In this document: positions 19,170 to 28,712 of the stretch, piece by piece
How the letters are laid out: the number at the start of each line of letters is the position of its first letter
Numbering within the stretch: the stretch's first letter is position 1
DNA from: Cupriavidus sp. EM10
GTDB lineage: Bacteria > Pseudomonadota > Gammaproteobacteria > Burkholderiales > Burkholderiaceae
DNA: 64,000 nucleotides
Direction of reading: 5' to 3'
NCBI RefSeq assembly: GCF_018729255.1
Contig: NZ_CP076061.1
Location: 1,674,001-1,738,000 of the forward strand
The notes under the pieces: model-generated
The model's database searches: none
What the model saw: the letters and a program-made list of their open reading frames with translations, nothing else
What the model was told of the DNA's origin: nothing
Translations under genes and position numbers: made by a program

Positions 19170-19658
19170 TTACTGCACCACGAACGAAGTAAACAAGACA
19201 TCCAGGATCTTCTGCGGCGGCAGACCCGGGGCAAACGGCTGGCTGATCGCCGCCTGGATGTCCTGGGCCAGCTTGCGCTTGCCTTCCACCGTGGCCAGAT
19301 CGGCCGGCTGGCGTGCCGAGAGCAGCAGCAGGATGCGGCTGCGTGCTTCCGGCTGGTACTGCGCCAGACGTCCCTGGGTGTCGGCATCCGCCACCTTCAG
19401 CGACAGGCCGGTATGCAGGAAGCGGTCGCCATCCTCGCTCTTGAGGTTGACGGTGAACGCGTCCAGCGGCACGAAGATCGGGGGCGGCACCACCGGGGCA
19501 GCCGGGGCTGCCGGCTGGTGATTGTTGCTGAGGATGCTGCCCAGGAAAAAGCCGCCAGCAGCCAGCACCACTACCAGCACGCCGCCGCCAATCAGCAGCA
19601 GTCGGCCGCGCTTGCTCGAAGTGCCGCCAGTCTGGGAGGGGGAAAGCGTGTTCGCCAT
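19170..19658 (-). CDS. fliL: Flagellar basal body-associated protein FliL
   Basis: Single-pass inner-membrane protein of 162 aa: short cytoplasmic tail, helix about 20-42 (LLLIGGGVLVVVLAAGGFFL), Pro/Ala linker, then the periplasmic FliL domain (VPLDAFTVNLKSEDGDRFLH through PQKILDVLFTSFVVQ). It stabilises the motor-stator interface. First gene of fliLMNOPQR; its promoter should lie in the 490-base gap shared with acnB. Confidence 0.95.
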   Translation of the reverse strand: MANTLSPSQTGGTSSKRGRLLLIGGGVLVVVLAAGGFFLGSILSNNHQPAAPAAPVVPPPIFVPLDAFTVNLKSEDGDRFLHTGLSLKVADADTQGRLAQYQPEARSRILLLLSARQPADLATVEGKRKLAQDIQAAISQPFAPGLPPQKILDVLFTSFVVQ

Positions 19659-20146
19659 GAGATGCCTGTGTCGGAATGCCTGCCATTCTTCCTGAATCGC
19701 AGGTAAGCAAAGGGCCGATAAAAAGGGGGAAACCCGCTTAGCTTGGCCGTTTGAGCGAGCGGGGATCGGGCGCAGGGGCGCATTGGCGCGCCATTTGCGC
19801 CTGCTACGCTGGTTAACGATAACGGGGCGCGGAACTTAAGACGTGCATGGCGGGAACGTTGCCTTTCCCGGTGCAAATGTCATCGATCGTTATCTTTTAC
19901 TTTGTGATGAATGCGCGACCCAGCGGGCCGAGGGAGCGGGTCAGACCTGCGGATTTGCAACAGTCGTGCTCCCGCCAACCGTTGTGGCGTCGTGCTTCGG
20001 TTGATTTAACTCTTATATAAGATATAAGACGTTTGATCTCTGGCGGACTTCGGCTTACAATCCACGCCGCAGCTGGCGGAATTGCGTCGCTGGCCCACAA
20101 GAGACAAGGCAGTACCCGTACCAACCCCTATTAACAGCAGGTTCCC
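19659..20146. other. Divergent intergenic region between fliL and acnB
   Basis: No gene is seen in this 488-base gap. It must carry the fliL promoter on the minus strand and the acnB promoter on the plus strand. Notable elements are the AT-rich palindrome at 20011-20029 and a GTTAACGATAAC near-palindrome around 19812-19825, both standing out from GC-rich surroundings. Confidence 0.6.
20011..20029 (+). promoter_or_regulatory. AT-rich palindromic operator candidate upstream of acnB
   Basis: The sequence TCTTATATAAGATATAAGA contains a perfect 12-bp palindrome (TCTTATATAAGA). It also contains an 8-bp inverted repeat TCTTATAT/ATATAAGA around AAG. It lies about 118 bases before the acnB start. I infer a repressor site for the TCA-cycle gene, perhaps a GntR-type regulator, but the protein cannot be named from sequence alone. 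Confidence 0.5.
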
Positions 20147-22738
20147 ATGCTTGATACCTATCGCGCCCATGTCGCCGAACGCGCTGCGCTTGGCATTCCT
20201 CCTCTGCCGCTGACCGCCAAGCAGACGGCCGAGCTGATCGAACTGATCAAGAACCCGCCGGCGGGTGAAGAGCAGACCCTGGTGGACCTGATTACGTACC
20301 GCGTCCCGGCCGGCGTGGACGACGCTGCCAAGGTCAAGGCCTCGTACCTGGCCGCCGTGGCCCTGGGTTCGGAAAAGACCGCGCTGATCTCGCGCGCCCG
20401 CGCCACCGAACTGCTCGGCACGATGCTGGGCGGCTACAACATCTCGCCGCTGATCGAACTGCTGGACGATGCCGAAGTGGGCACCGTGGCCGCCGACGCG
20501 CTGAAGAAGACGCTGCTGATGTTCGACGCCTTCCACGACGTGAAGGAAAAGGCCGACAAGGGCAACGCCAACGCCAAGGCCGTGCTGCAGAGCTGGGCCG
20601 ACGCCGAGTGGTTCACGAGCCGCCCGGAACTGCCGCAATCGCTGACGATCACCGTGTTCAAGGTGCCGGGCGAGACCAACACCGACGACCTGTCGCCGGC
20701 CCCGGACGCCACCACGCGCCCGGACATCCCGATGCACGCGCTGGCCATGCTGAAGAACAAGCGCGAAGGCGCGGCGTTCCAGCCGGAAGAAGACGGCAAG
20801 CGCGGCCCGGTGGCATTCATCGAATCGCTGAAGGACAAGGGCAACCTGGTGGCCTACGTCGGTGACGTGGTCGGTACGGGTTCGAGCCGCAAGTCGGCCA
20901 CCAACTCGGTGCTGTGGTTCACCGGCGAAGACATCCCGTTCGTGCCGAACAAGCGCTTTGGCGGCGTGTGCCTGGGCAGCAAGATCGCCCCGATCTTCTA
21001 CAACACGATGGAAGACGCCGGCGCGCTGCCGATCGAACTGGACGTGTCGCAGATGGAAATGGGCGACGTCGTGGAACTGCGCCCGTACGAAGGCAAGGCC
21101 CTGAAGAACGGCGCCGTGATCGCCGAATTCAAGGTCAAGTCGGACGTGCTGTTCGACGAAGTGCGCGCCGGCGGCCGCATTCCGCTGATCATCGGCCGTG
21201 GCCTGACCGCCAAGGCCCGCGAGGCGCTGGGCCTGGCCCCGTCGACGCTGTTCCGCCTGCCGCAGAACCCGGTGGACACCGGTCGCGGCTTCACGCTGGC
21301 CCAGAAGATGGTCGGCCGCGCCTGCGGCCTGGCCGAAGGCAAGGGCATCCGTCCGGGCACGTACTGCGAACCGAAGATGACCTCGGTGGGCTCGCAGGAC
21401 ACCACCGGCCCGATGACGCGCGACGAGCTGAAGGACCTGGCCTGCCTGGGCTTCTCGGCCGACCTGGTGATGCAATCGTTCTGCCACACCGCCGCGTATC
21501 CGAAGCCGGTCGACGTGAAGACGCACCACACGCTGCCGCAGTTCATCAGCACCCGTGGCGGCATCTCGCTGCGCCCGGGCGATGGCGTGATCCACTCGTG
21601 GCTGAACCGCATGCTGCTGCCCGATACCGTGGGCACCGGCGGCGACTCGCACACCCGCTTCCCGATCGGCATCAGCTTCCCGGCCGGTTCGGGCCTGGTG
21701 GCCTTTGCCGCAGCCACCGGCGTGATGCCGCTGGACATGCCGGAATCGGTGCTGGTCCGCTTCAAGGGCAAGATGCAGCCGGGCGTGACGCTGCGCGACC
21801 TGGTCAACGCCATTCCGCTGTACGCGATCAAGCAGGACATGCTGACCGTGGCCAAGCAAGGCAAGAAGAACATCTTCTCGGGCCGCATCCTCGAAATCGA
21901 AGGCCTGCCCGACCTGAAGGTGGAACAGGCTTTCGAACTGTCGGACGCGTCGGCTGAACGTTCGGCCGCCGGTTGCACGGTACGCCTGAACAAGGAACCG
22001 ATCATCGAGTACATCAACAGCAACATCACGCTGCTGAAGTGGATGATCGCCGAAGGCTACCAGGACCCGCGCAGCCTGCAGCGCCGTATCAAGGCCATGG
22101 AAGCCTGGCTGGCCGATCCGAAGCTGCTGCAGCCGGATGCCGACGCCGAATACGCCGCCGTGATCGAGATCGACCTGGCCGACGTGCACGAGCCGATCGT
22201 AGCCTGCCCCAACGATCCGGACGACGTGAAGACGCTGTCGGACGTGGCTGGCGCCAAGATCGACGAAGTGTTCATCGGTTCGTGCATGACCAACATCGGC
22301 CACTTCCGGGCCGCGTCGAAGCTGCTGGAAGGCAAGCGCGACATCCCCGTGAAGCTGTGGGTTGCCCCGCCGACCAAGATGGATCAGAAGCAGCTGACCG
22401 AGGAAGGCCACTACGGCGTGTTCGGCACGGCCGGTGCGCGCACCGAAATGCCGGGCTGCTCGCTGTGCATGGGCAACCAGGCACAGGTGCGCGAAGGCGC
22501 CACGGTCATGTCCACGTCGACGCGTAACTTCCCGAACCGCCTGGGCAAGAACACGAACGTGTACCTGGGCTCGGCCGAACTGGCCGCCATCTGCTCGCGC
22601 CTGGGTCGTATCCCGACCAAGGAAGAGTACATGGCCGACATGGGCGTGCTGAACGCCAACGGCGACAAGATCTACAAGTACATGAACTTCGACCAGATCG
22701 AAGACTTCAAGGAAGTGGCCGACACGGTGCAGATGTAA
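20147..22738 (+). CDS. acnB: Aconitate hydratase B
   Basis: Citrate/isocitrate isomerase of the TCA cycle, also a 2-methylisocitrate dehydratase. It has 863 aa, the normal AcnB length. Domain order is AcnB-specific: HEAT-like N-terminal domain (about 1-160), swivel domain (about 165-380, with [13 protein letters not shown]), then the catalytic [4Fe-4S] domain. The cluster Cys ligands are visible in [14 protein letters not shown] and [16 protein letters not shown], and substrate-binding motifs include [11 protein letters not shown]. Monocistronic: an operator-like palindrome lies upstream and a strong terminator follows. Flagellar genes on one side and an AT-rich patch on the other are probably unrelated neighbours. 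Confidence 0.98.
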   Translation: MLDTYRAHVAERAALGIPPLPLTAKQTAELIELIKNPPAGEEQTLVDLITYRVPAGVDDAAKVKASYLAAVALGSEKTALISRARATELLGTMLGGYNISPLIELLDDAEVGTVAADALKKTLLMFDAFHDVKEKADKGNANAKAVLQSWADAEWFTSRPELPQSLTITVFKVPGETNTDDLSPAPDATTRPDIPMHALAMLKNKREGAAFQPEEDGKRGPVAFIESLKDKGNLVAYVGDVVGTGSSRKSATNSVLWFTGEDIPFVPNKRFGGVCLGSKIAPIFYNTMEDAGALPIELDVSQMEMGDVVELRPYEGKALKNGAVIAEFKVKSDVLFDEVRAGGRIPLIIGRGLTAKAREALGLAPSTLFRLPQNPVDTGRGFTLAQKMVGRACGLAEGKGIRPGTYCEPKMTSVGSQDTTGPMTRDELKDLACLGFSADLVMQSFCHTAAYPKPVDVKTHHTLPQFISTRGGISLRPGDGVIHSWLNRMLLPDTVGTGGDSHTRFPIGISFPAGSGLVAFAAATGVMPLDMPESVLVRFKGKMQPGVTLRDLVNAIPLYAIKQDMLTVAKQGKKNIFSGRILEIEGLPDLKVEQAFELSDASAERSAAGCTVRLNKEPIIEYINSNITLLKWMIAEGYQDPRSLQRRIKAMEAWLADPKLLQPDADAEYAAVIEIDLADVHEPIVACPNDPDDVKTLSDVAGAKIDEVFIGSCMTNIGHFRAASKLLEGKRDIPVKLWVAPPTKMDQKQLTEEGHYGVFGTAGARTEMPGCSLCMGNQAQVREGATVMSTSTRNFPNRLGKNTNVYLGSAELAAICSRLGRIPTKEEYMADMGVLNANGDKIYKYMNFDQIEDFKEVADTVQM

Positions 22739-22785
22739 GCGCTGATTGACGTTCGAAGTCTCCGAAGTCGGGAGACTGAACGCAG

Positions 22786-22823
22786 AAAACCCCGCAGGCG
22801 TGAATGCGCTGGCGGGGTTTTTT
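22786..22823 (+). terminator. Rho-independent terminator of acnB
   Basis: The stem AAAACCCCGC/GCGGGGTTTT encloses a 16-base loop and runs into six T residues, about 50 bases after the acnB stop. The A-run on the opposite side could also stop the convergent DKNYY gene. Confidence 0.88.
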
Positions 22824-22882
22824 ATGGTTCTTCGTCGATTTGCGGGGGGCAAGACCGTCCCAGAAGGACCCACAAGAGACCG

Positions 22883-23962
22883 TCATCGTTCTCCACAGCG
22901 GACGCCCGGACAGTGGCAGCTTAGCAGGCTGCACGTTCCCAAGGCGCTATATCGGATTAATCTGGCTCGCATCCAGTTCAACAAGGTTTTCTTAGGATAT
23001 TTTGGGTCATCGGTTGGGTACGGAGCATCGTTGAGAAGTGCGTAAAATTTTCCTCGAATGAAGAAAAAGATGCCTTTGGTAGTTGCAAACATGAACATTT
23101 CTGGAGAGGCCATGCCCGGAAATCGATTAATTCCTCCGGTTTGCAGGAAAACAATATCACCTCCGATCTGCCCGGGTATCCCACCCCAATTTCCGTACTT
23201 GAAGAAGTCATCCGTGTGCTCAGCGATGCAATGAGAAAACCAATGCCCAGGACAGCGCACGGGTTTTAATAGACGGAATTGGCGTAGATCGACATTTCCG
23301 ATTGCATTTCCCCCAACAAATGTCGTGTCACCGCTTTTCGATACGGCAAATCTTTTCCACTTGTCGTCATCGCCAAACGGAAAAATTACCGAAAACTGCC
23401 GTGGATCAGCTCCCTCTATTTTTCTATTTAGATAGTAAACAGCCGCTTTGTCGGCGGCATAGTCGGCCAGTTGGTTCCACTGCCAATCGCCTTTCTGCGA
23501 ATTACTGCCCTCGAATGTCCTGAAGCTTTCGGAATGTAGTGCGACAAGATAAAGACGGCGGTCTTCGATGCTGTTCACCTGCCCGGGCGTTGCCGTCAAG
23601 CACTCCCACGATAAATTGTAAAGAAACCCTAAAGAGTCGCCCCTTCCAGAAATGCAGGGCGAACTATCGTAAGAATTCACCGTCATCCAGTATACTCTTC
23701 CCTTGCTAGTCACGTACTTACTAGATAAGTGACGCAGATCCGCCGAGCACCGCCCTTTAGAGCCATCTGTTGCCTCCACATCTCCCCGCGAGTTGACGCG
23801 CCCAAAAGCAGTTTCTCGACAGATAGATTTCACCGGTCTGCCATAGGTGTCCACCTTAGTTGAAACTCGATTGCCGATCCACGACCATACATATGCGGCC
23901 ACGAGAATCGCTCCAAATATCCACAATATATAGTGGATTTTCACTTGTTCTGGGCTCCGCAT
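22883..23962 (-). CDS. DKNYY-family protein with N-terminal membrane anchor
   Basis: A 359-aa protein. After a short basic start (MRSPEQVKIHY) there is one membrane helix (ILWIFGAILVAAYVWSWIG), then a Cys-containing extracytoplasmic region. The DKNYY signature DKAAVYYLNRKIEGADP lies near residue 195, followed by further weaker repeats of the type DTTFVGGNAIGNVDLRQF. The family is of unknown function; repeats of this kind often occur in proteins variable between strains. GGAAG precedes ATG 23962; an in-frame ATG at 24076 lacks support. The gene and its surroundings are visibly richer in A+T than the rest of the window, and many codons end in A/T, which suggests recent transfer. Confidence 0.75.
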   Translation of the reverse strand: MRSPEQVKIHYILWIFGAILVAAYVWSWIGNRVSTKVDTYGRPVKSICRETAFGRVNSRGDVEATDGSKGRCSADLRHLSSKYVTSKGRVYWMTVNSYDSSPCISGRGDSLGFLYNLSWECLTATPGQVNSIEDRRLYLVALHSESFRTFEGSNSQKGDWQWNQLADYAADKAAVYYLNRKIEGADPRQFSVIFPFGDDDKWKRFAVSKSGDTTFVGGNAIGNVDLRQFRLLKPVRCPGHWFSHCIAEHTDDFFKYGNWGGIPGQIGGDIVFLQTGGINRFPGMASPEMFMFATTKGIFFFIRGKFYALLNDAPYPTDDPKYPKKTLLNWMRARLIRYSALGTCSLLSCHCPGVRCGER

Positions 23963-24212
23963 TTTTCTTCCAGTTTCACACGAGTTTGGGGAAAATAAGG
24001 CCATTGATGTCATCGAGAAGAGCAGTCGACGCGAATGGAAAGCCGCCGCCTTTGTTTCATTTACAGCACCTTCCACTGCTTACGCAGCGTCTAGTGTTGC
24101 ATCGACCCATTGAATCCACAGCCGAACTCGGACGGATGGCTCCTTCGCGCTCCCCCGGAAATCGGCGAAGAACCTTTTTGTTGGGTGCTGCGTGTCTGGT
24201 GGATGAACGGCA

Positions 24213-24547
24213 TCAAGGGATTCGATCGCCGTACCGGATGGCGCTCAAGCTTCCATTTTGAAAGATGAGCGTGGTGACGAATTGCCCGGAGCCAGGGTAT
24301 AGGTCCATTCATCCACTGGCATGCACGCTGCCGAAGCGTCGGCCACGAGATCCCGGGCCCCTGGCGTGGCGACGAGCGGCTTGCAGAGCGAATGGCTGGA
24401 CACGGGCGCTCCGCATTTGAGCTGGATGTCTGCCTTGCCGTCGCCGATTCTGGCAATGTTTCCGCCGCATCTCAGTGATTCGGAAAACGAAGCGCCGGAC
24501 GTCATGACCAGCGAAAGGGAAATGAGTACTTTCGTTGCGCGTTTCAT
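24213..24547 (-). CDS. DUF2845 family exported protein, frameshifted as sequenced
   Basis: Small exported protein (about 111 aa repaired): signal peptide ISLSLVMTSGASFS, then SLRCGGNIARIGDGKADIQLKCGAP, the hallmark start of DUF2845, and EWTYTLAPG. As sequenced, the frame ends in SSPRSSFKMEA. One frame over it gives the family-like ending QFVTTLIFQNGSLSAIRYGD and a TGA at 24213. A single C is therefore missing near 24284-24286. Function unknown. It is the second gene of the AT-richer patch, downstream of the Crp/Fnr regulator. Confidence 0.75.
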
Positions 24548-24663
24548 ATCTGATACCACGGATTCGTTGCTTGATTGCCCGACGATTTATAGAGCGCACC
24601 GCGTACATCCGATATCGTAGAAATACGAAATCTTTGTCAGTGCCGGAAGCATTGCGAGGATTG

Positions 24664-25380
24664 TCATTCACGGCGCGCCGAATCCACCCCCCGCGCCAAC
24701 GCGTCCAGTTCACCAGGCTCTTTGATGCGCCAACTCCGGCCGCCTCCCTCCAGGTAGCCGCGCTTGTGCCAGTCGGCCAGCAGGCGGTTCAGCGTTTCCG
24801 CGCGCACGCCCAGCCTGGCGGCCAGTTGCCGCTGGCTGATCGGCAACTCCACGCGCGCGCCCGCCGTGCCGGCCAGCCTGAGCAGGTAGGCGGCCAGCCG
24901 TTGCTGTGCCGTGGTGCTGGCCAGGGTGTCGACATCGTCGATGCGCAGCGCCAGCGTCTGCGCGGCCAGATTCAGCATGCCCACGGCCAGTGGCGCATGG
25001 TCCAGGCAGGACTGGTGCAGGGCCGCACGGGTCATGCGGCATAGCGTGCTGTCCACGGCCGCACGGGCTTCCACGGGATAGCGAGGCTCCGGCAGGAACA
25101 TCACGACGGCTGCCAGCAACTGGCCAGCTTCCACGTGGTGGATGATCCGGTCTTCCCCGTCGATGCCGATGCGCAGCGTGTCGACGCGTCCCCTCACGAC
25201 CAGGTACCAGTAGTCGGCCGGCTGGTCCTGCCTGAACACGTATTCGCCTTTCTCCAGATGGCGTATCGATGCCCGCGAGAGCAGGCACTCGCATACCGAT
25301 TCCGGATGCACGGCCGGATGGGCGCACAGCATCGTTCGCGCATCGGCCATCCCCGCGCTGGCTGTCTTGACTTTTCTCAT
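24664..25380 (-). CDS. Crp/Fnr-family transcription regulator
   Basis: Cyclic-nucleotide-binding-like regulator of 238 aa. The beta-roll sensor occupies about 35-130 (LEKGEYVFRQDQPADYWYLV; GEDRIIHHVEAGQLL), the dimer helix about 135-165, and the C-terminal HTH_Crp about 170-225 (PISQRQLAARLGVRAETLNRLL). It lacks the N-terminal Cys cluster of true Fnr; scattered Cys residues near the N-terminus (CAHPAV, CECLL) are not spaced like Fnr. Divergent from the iron-uptake operon with the Fur box in the gap, so it may control or be controlled with it. Start 25380 is the longest; ATG 25350 is an alternative. Confidence 0.85.
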   Translation of the reverse strand: MRKVKTASAGMADARTMLCAHPAVHPESVCECLLSRASIRHLEKGEYVFRQDQPADYWYLVVRGRVDTLRIGIDGEDRIIHHVEAGQLLAAVVMFLPEPRYPVEARAAVDSTLCRMTRAALHQSCLDHAPLAVGMLNLAAQTLALRIDDVDTLASTTAQQRLAAYLLRLAGTAGARVELPISQRQLAARLGVRAETLNRLLADWHKRGYLEGGGRSWRIKEPGELDALARGVDSARRE

Positions 25381-25410
25381 TGGTGATTCGACCCGTCATA
25401 AGAATAATTC

Positions 25411-25429
25411 GCAAATGATAATCATTTGC
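25411..25429 (+). promoter_or_regulatory. Fur box in the regulator/TonB receptor gap
   Basis: GCAAATGATAATCATTTGC is a perfect 19-bp palindrome around a central A. It closely follows the Fur consensus GATAATGATAATCATTATC. It lies about 50 bases before the TonB receptor start and about 30 bases before the divergent Crp/Fnr gene, so Fur with iron likely represses one or both. Confidence 0.88.
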
Positions 25430-25480
25430 AGTGACTTGATCATCCTCGCAAGCGGGTGATCCTTGATCGGGGAAAACATC

Positions 25481-27618
25481 GTGGCAAGTAATCTTGGAAC
25501 CTGCCGGCGCATCTTGCTGATCGGCTCGACGGGCGGGGTATTGGCGCTGGGCTGGCCGTGCCTGGGGACGGCATCGGTGGCCGGGCAGGTCCATGAGTTG
25601 GAAAGCGTGACCGTCAGCGCCACGCGCACCGCCAGCACCGTGGAGGAAACGCCGCGCGCCGTCACGGTGATCACGGGTGAGCAGGCCCGCGAACGTGTCG
25701 GAAGCGGGGCATCCAAGGGTTGCTGGCGGACGTGCCCGGCATTGCGTTCGCGCGGACAGGCGGCCTGGGCGGGCAGATCGTGATGCGTGGCTTCAACTCC
25801 AACTCGGGCCGCTCGATCATGGCGATTGACGGCGACCGCTATCGCGGCCGCACCACGCTCGAATACAACATGATCGATCCCAACGCGATCGAGCGTATCG
25901 AGGTGATCCGGGGCCCGGCGTCGGCGCTGTATGGCTCCGATGCGCTGAACGGCGTGGTCAATATCGTCACGCGCCGGGCCAAGGTGGACATCGATCAGCC
26001 ATTCACGCTGCAACCAAAGCTGCGGGCGCTGGAGTGGAACAGCGTCAACAGCATGGTGGGCGGACGCGTGGAACTGCTGGGCGGCGGCAACGGCTTCGAT
26101 GTGATGTTCGGCATCAACCATCGCGACGCCGGCGACTATTCCACGCCCCTTGGCGATGCGCTGAACAGCGGTTTCAACTCGACGGGCGCAGACCTGGCCG
26201 TGGGCTTCCGGCCCAGCGCCGATTCGCGCTGGGAACTGTCGGGACGCTACGCGCGCGTGGTCAGCAAGCGGGCCGGCGGCCTGGGCGCGGCGCCCGGCGA
26301 GCCATGGCTGAGCGTGCGCGAGGACCCGATCATCGAGCGCAACGTGCGCGTGGCTTACCAGGGCCGCAACTTCGGCGCCGTGGCCGACAGCCTGGACGCC
26401 AGCCTCTACGTGCGCGATTTCGATACCGACATCTACCAGCGCAACAGCACATCGCCCACGGTCACCGCGTACAACCATATCAAGGTCTACACGCCCACGG
26501 TATGGGGCGGTCACCTGACCGCCATGAAGCGCCTGGGCGCGCATTCGCTCAGTTTTGGTGGCGATTTCTTCAATGAGAGCTTTGACGGCCGCGTGAACAG
26601 CGTGCAGCGCTACAGCAACAGCACGGGTGTATTGGTGGGCGATACGGGCTGGCGCCAGATGGAGCGCAGCGCGGACCAGACCAACGTGGGCCTGTTCGTC
26701 AACGACGACTGGCATATCGGCGAAAAATGGACGCTGTCCGGCTCGCTGCGCGGCGACATCGTAGATATCCGAATTGGTGACAGCTACGCCGGAGAAGCCG
26801 CCCGGCTGACCCAGGCCTACGCCGGCAAGACCAACCCACGCCACCACGCCGTGACCGGCAGCCTTGGCGCGATCTACGAGTTCGTGCCCAACTGGCAGCT
26901 GGTGGGCAACCTGAGCCGGGGATTCCGCGCGCCGTCCGGCATGAACCTGACGATTTCCAGCATCGCCGGCACGCAGCCCACGCTGCCATCGCCTGACCTG
27001 AAGCCCGAGACCAACCTGACGGCCGAAGTGGGCGTGCGCTGGTTTGGCGAGAGCGGCTGGGCCCGGCTTACCGGCTACCAGAGCAAGTACACGGACCTGA
27101 TCACGCTGCAGCGGATCGGCACCAACCTGTACCAGCGCCAGAACATCGGCAAGGCCACCATCAAGGGCGTGGAAGTCGAGGGGCGCAAGCAGGTGACCCC
27201 ACGCTGGAGCATCGGCGCGTCGGCAGCCTATACGCACACCCGCAACGACATGAACGGGCAGCCGCTGCCCTACGTCGCGCCGCTCACGGCCAATGCGTCG
27301 CTCCGTTACGAGGGCGCCGGATGGTACGGCGAGGGCGTGGTGCGCGCGTTCAAGGCCAAGACCCGCATCGATGCGTCGCAGGAGCGCAGGACGGCCGGCT
27401 ACGGCATGGTCGACCTGTTCTTCGGGCTCGACATGCACCGTGTACTCGGCGATGGCTGGCGTGACTGGAAGCTGCTGGCCGGCGTGGAGAACGTGTTCAA
27501 CCAGGTCGGCCGTAATCCCACGGTGACTGAAAACCTCTCGTACCCCAACACGCTGGTGGGCAATCCGCTGGTGGAGCCCGGCCGGGCCGTGGTGCTCAAG
27601 CTGACGGCGGTGTACTGA
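25481..27618 (+). CDS. TonB-dependent iron/heme-type receptor, frameshifted as sequenced
   Basis: Outer-membrane gated barrel of about 710 aa. After an N-terminal signal region comes the TonB-box-like ELESVTVSATRT, the plug domain (QGLLADVPGIAFART, MRGFNSN, IRGPASALYGSDALNGVVNI) and a long barrel with the FRAP motif (GFRAPSGMNL) common in heme/transferrin-type receptors. As sequenced, the N-terminal 76 codons and the rest are in different frames; one G is missing in the GGGG run at 25706-25709. GTG 25481 follows GGGGAA at good spacing. A Fur box lies upstream, and the gene overlaps the binding-protein gene by one base. Ligand not determined: heme or a ferric siderophore. Confidence 0.85.
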
Positions 27619-28712
27619 TGCGCGGCCTTGCTTCCCGATGGCAGGCCCGGGTGCTTGCGCCCCTGCTCCTGCTGATGACGGCGCCGGCCATTGGTGCGGC
27701 CGAGGTCGTGGACCAGACCGGACGCCGAGTCGCGATCCCGCCGCGCGTGGAGCGCGTGGCCGCGATCCCGATTCCGATTGCCTCGATGGTGATGGCCGTG
27801 GATGGCGGTGCCAGTCGGCTGGCGGGCATGCACGCGGCCAGTCGCGCCGATTTCGAACCGGGCATGCTCGGACGCATGTTTCCCGACGCGGCGCGCATGC
27901 CGGCCCAGATCGCGGGCGAGGGCTTCGTGCCCAACGTCGAGGCGCTGGCCGCCGCGAAGGCGGACCTGGTGTTCCAGTGGGGCGATCGCGGCGACGACAT
28001 CGTCCGTCCGATTCGCGACATCGGTTTGCCGGTGATTACGCTGCGCTATGGCGACAGCAGCCTGGCCGCCGGCTGGTTGCGTCTGGTGGGCGCGGGGCTG
28101 GGCAAGGCCGAGCGCGGCGAAAGCCTGGCGCGCTGGTTCGAGACCCGCCGCGAGGCCATCGGCAGGCGTGCCGCCGCGATTCCGGCGCCGCAGCGCCCGC
28201 GCGTGCTCTACCTGCAACGGGCGCGCTCCGGGCTGCGTGCAGCCGGCAAGGGCACCAGCATGGATGGCGATATCCGGCTGGCTGGGGGCGTGAATGTCGC
28301 GGCCGGTGTGGCGGGCTTCGCCCAGGTGGATGTCGAGCAGTTGCTGGCGTGGGACCCGCAGATCGTGCTGCTCAACAACTTCGAGCCAGGGCTGGCACCG
28401 GCGGATCTCCATGCAGACGCGCGGCTGGCCGGGGTGGCCGCAGTGGCGGGGCGGCGCATCTACAGCTATCCGCATGGCGGATTTCGCTGGGACCCGCCCA
28501 GCCAGGAAACGCCGCTGACGCTGGACTGGCTGTTCAGCCTGTTCCATCCGCAACACGCCGTGCCGGGTATCCGGCAGCGCATTGCCGACGCCTACCGCAT
28601 GCTCTACGACTATCGCCTGAGCGAGCGCGACACCAACGACCTGCTGAAGCTCGATATCAACGGCGCCAGCGCGCACTACCGGGCCCTGTTCGGGACGGGA
28701 GAGAAGCCATGA
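27618..28712 (+). CDS. ABC importer periplasmic binding protein (iron-complex type)
   Basis: A 364-aa substrate-binding protein with signal peptide (VLAPLLLLMTAPAIGA) and a two-lobed class III fold joined by a long helix. Typical segments are EVVDQTGRRVAIPPRVERVAA at the start, GFVPNVEALAAAKADLVFQW, and WDPQIVLLNNF. The late RWDPPSQETPLTLDWL motif is found in iron-complex binding proteins. It takes the ligand from the TonB receptor to the FecCD permease. Its ATG overlaps the receptor stop (TGATG), and its own stop overlaps the permease start, so the genes are co-translated. Confidence 0.88.
   Translation: MRGLASRWQARVLAPLLLLMTAPAIGAAEVVDQTGRRVAIPPRVERVAAIPIPIASMVMAVDGGASRLAGMHAASRADFEPGMLGRMFPDAARMPAQIAGEGFVPNVEALAAAKADLVFQWGDRGDDIVRPIRDIGLPVITLRYGDSSLAAGWLRLVGAGLGKAERGESLARWFETRREAIGRRAAAIPAPQRPRVLYLQRARSGLRAAGKGTSMDGDIRLAGGVNVAAGVAGFAQVDVEQLLAWDPQIVLLNNFEPGLAPADLHADARLAGVAAVAGRRIYSYPHGGFRWDPPSQETPLTLDWLFSLFHPQHAVPGIRQRIADAYRMLYDYRLSERDTNDLLKLDINGASAHYRALFGTGEKP

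Noticed and set aside
19714..19721. GCCGATAA, identical to the sigma-28 -10 element, near fliL
   Set aside because: It is on the plus strand, pointing away from fliL, and no TAAA-type -35 element lies at the right distance.
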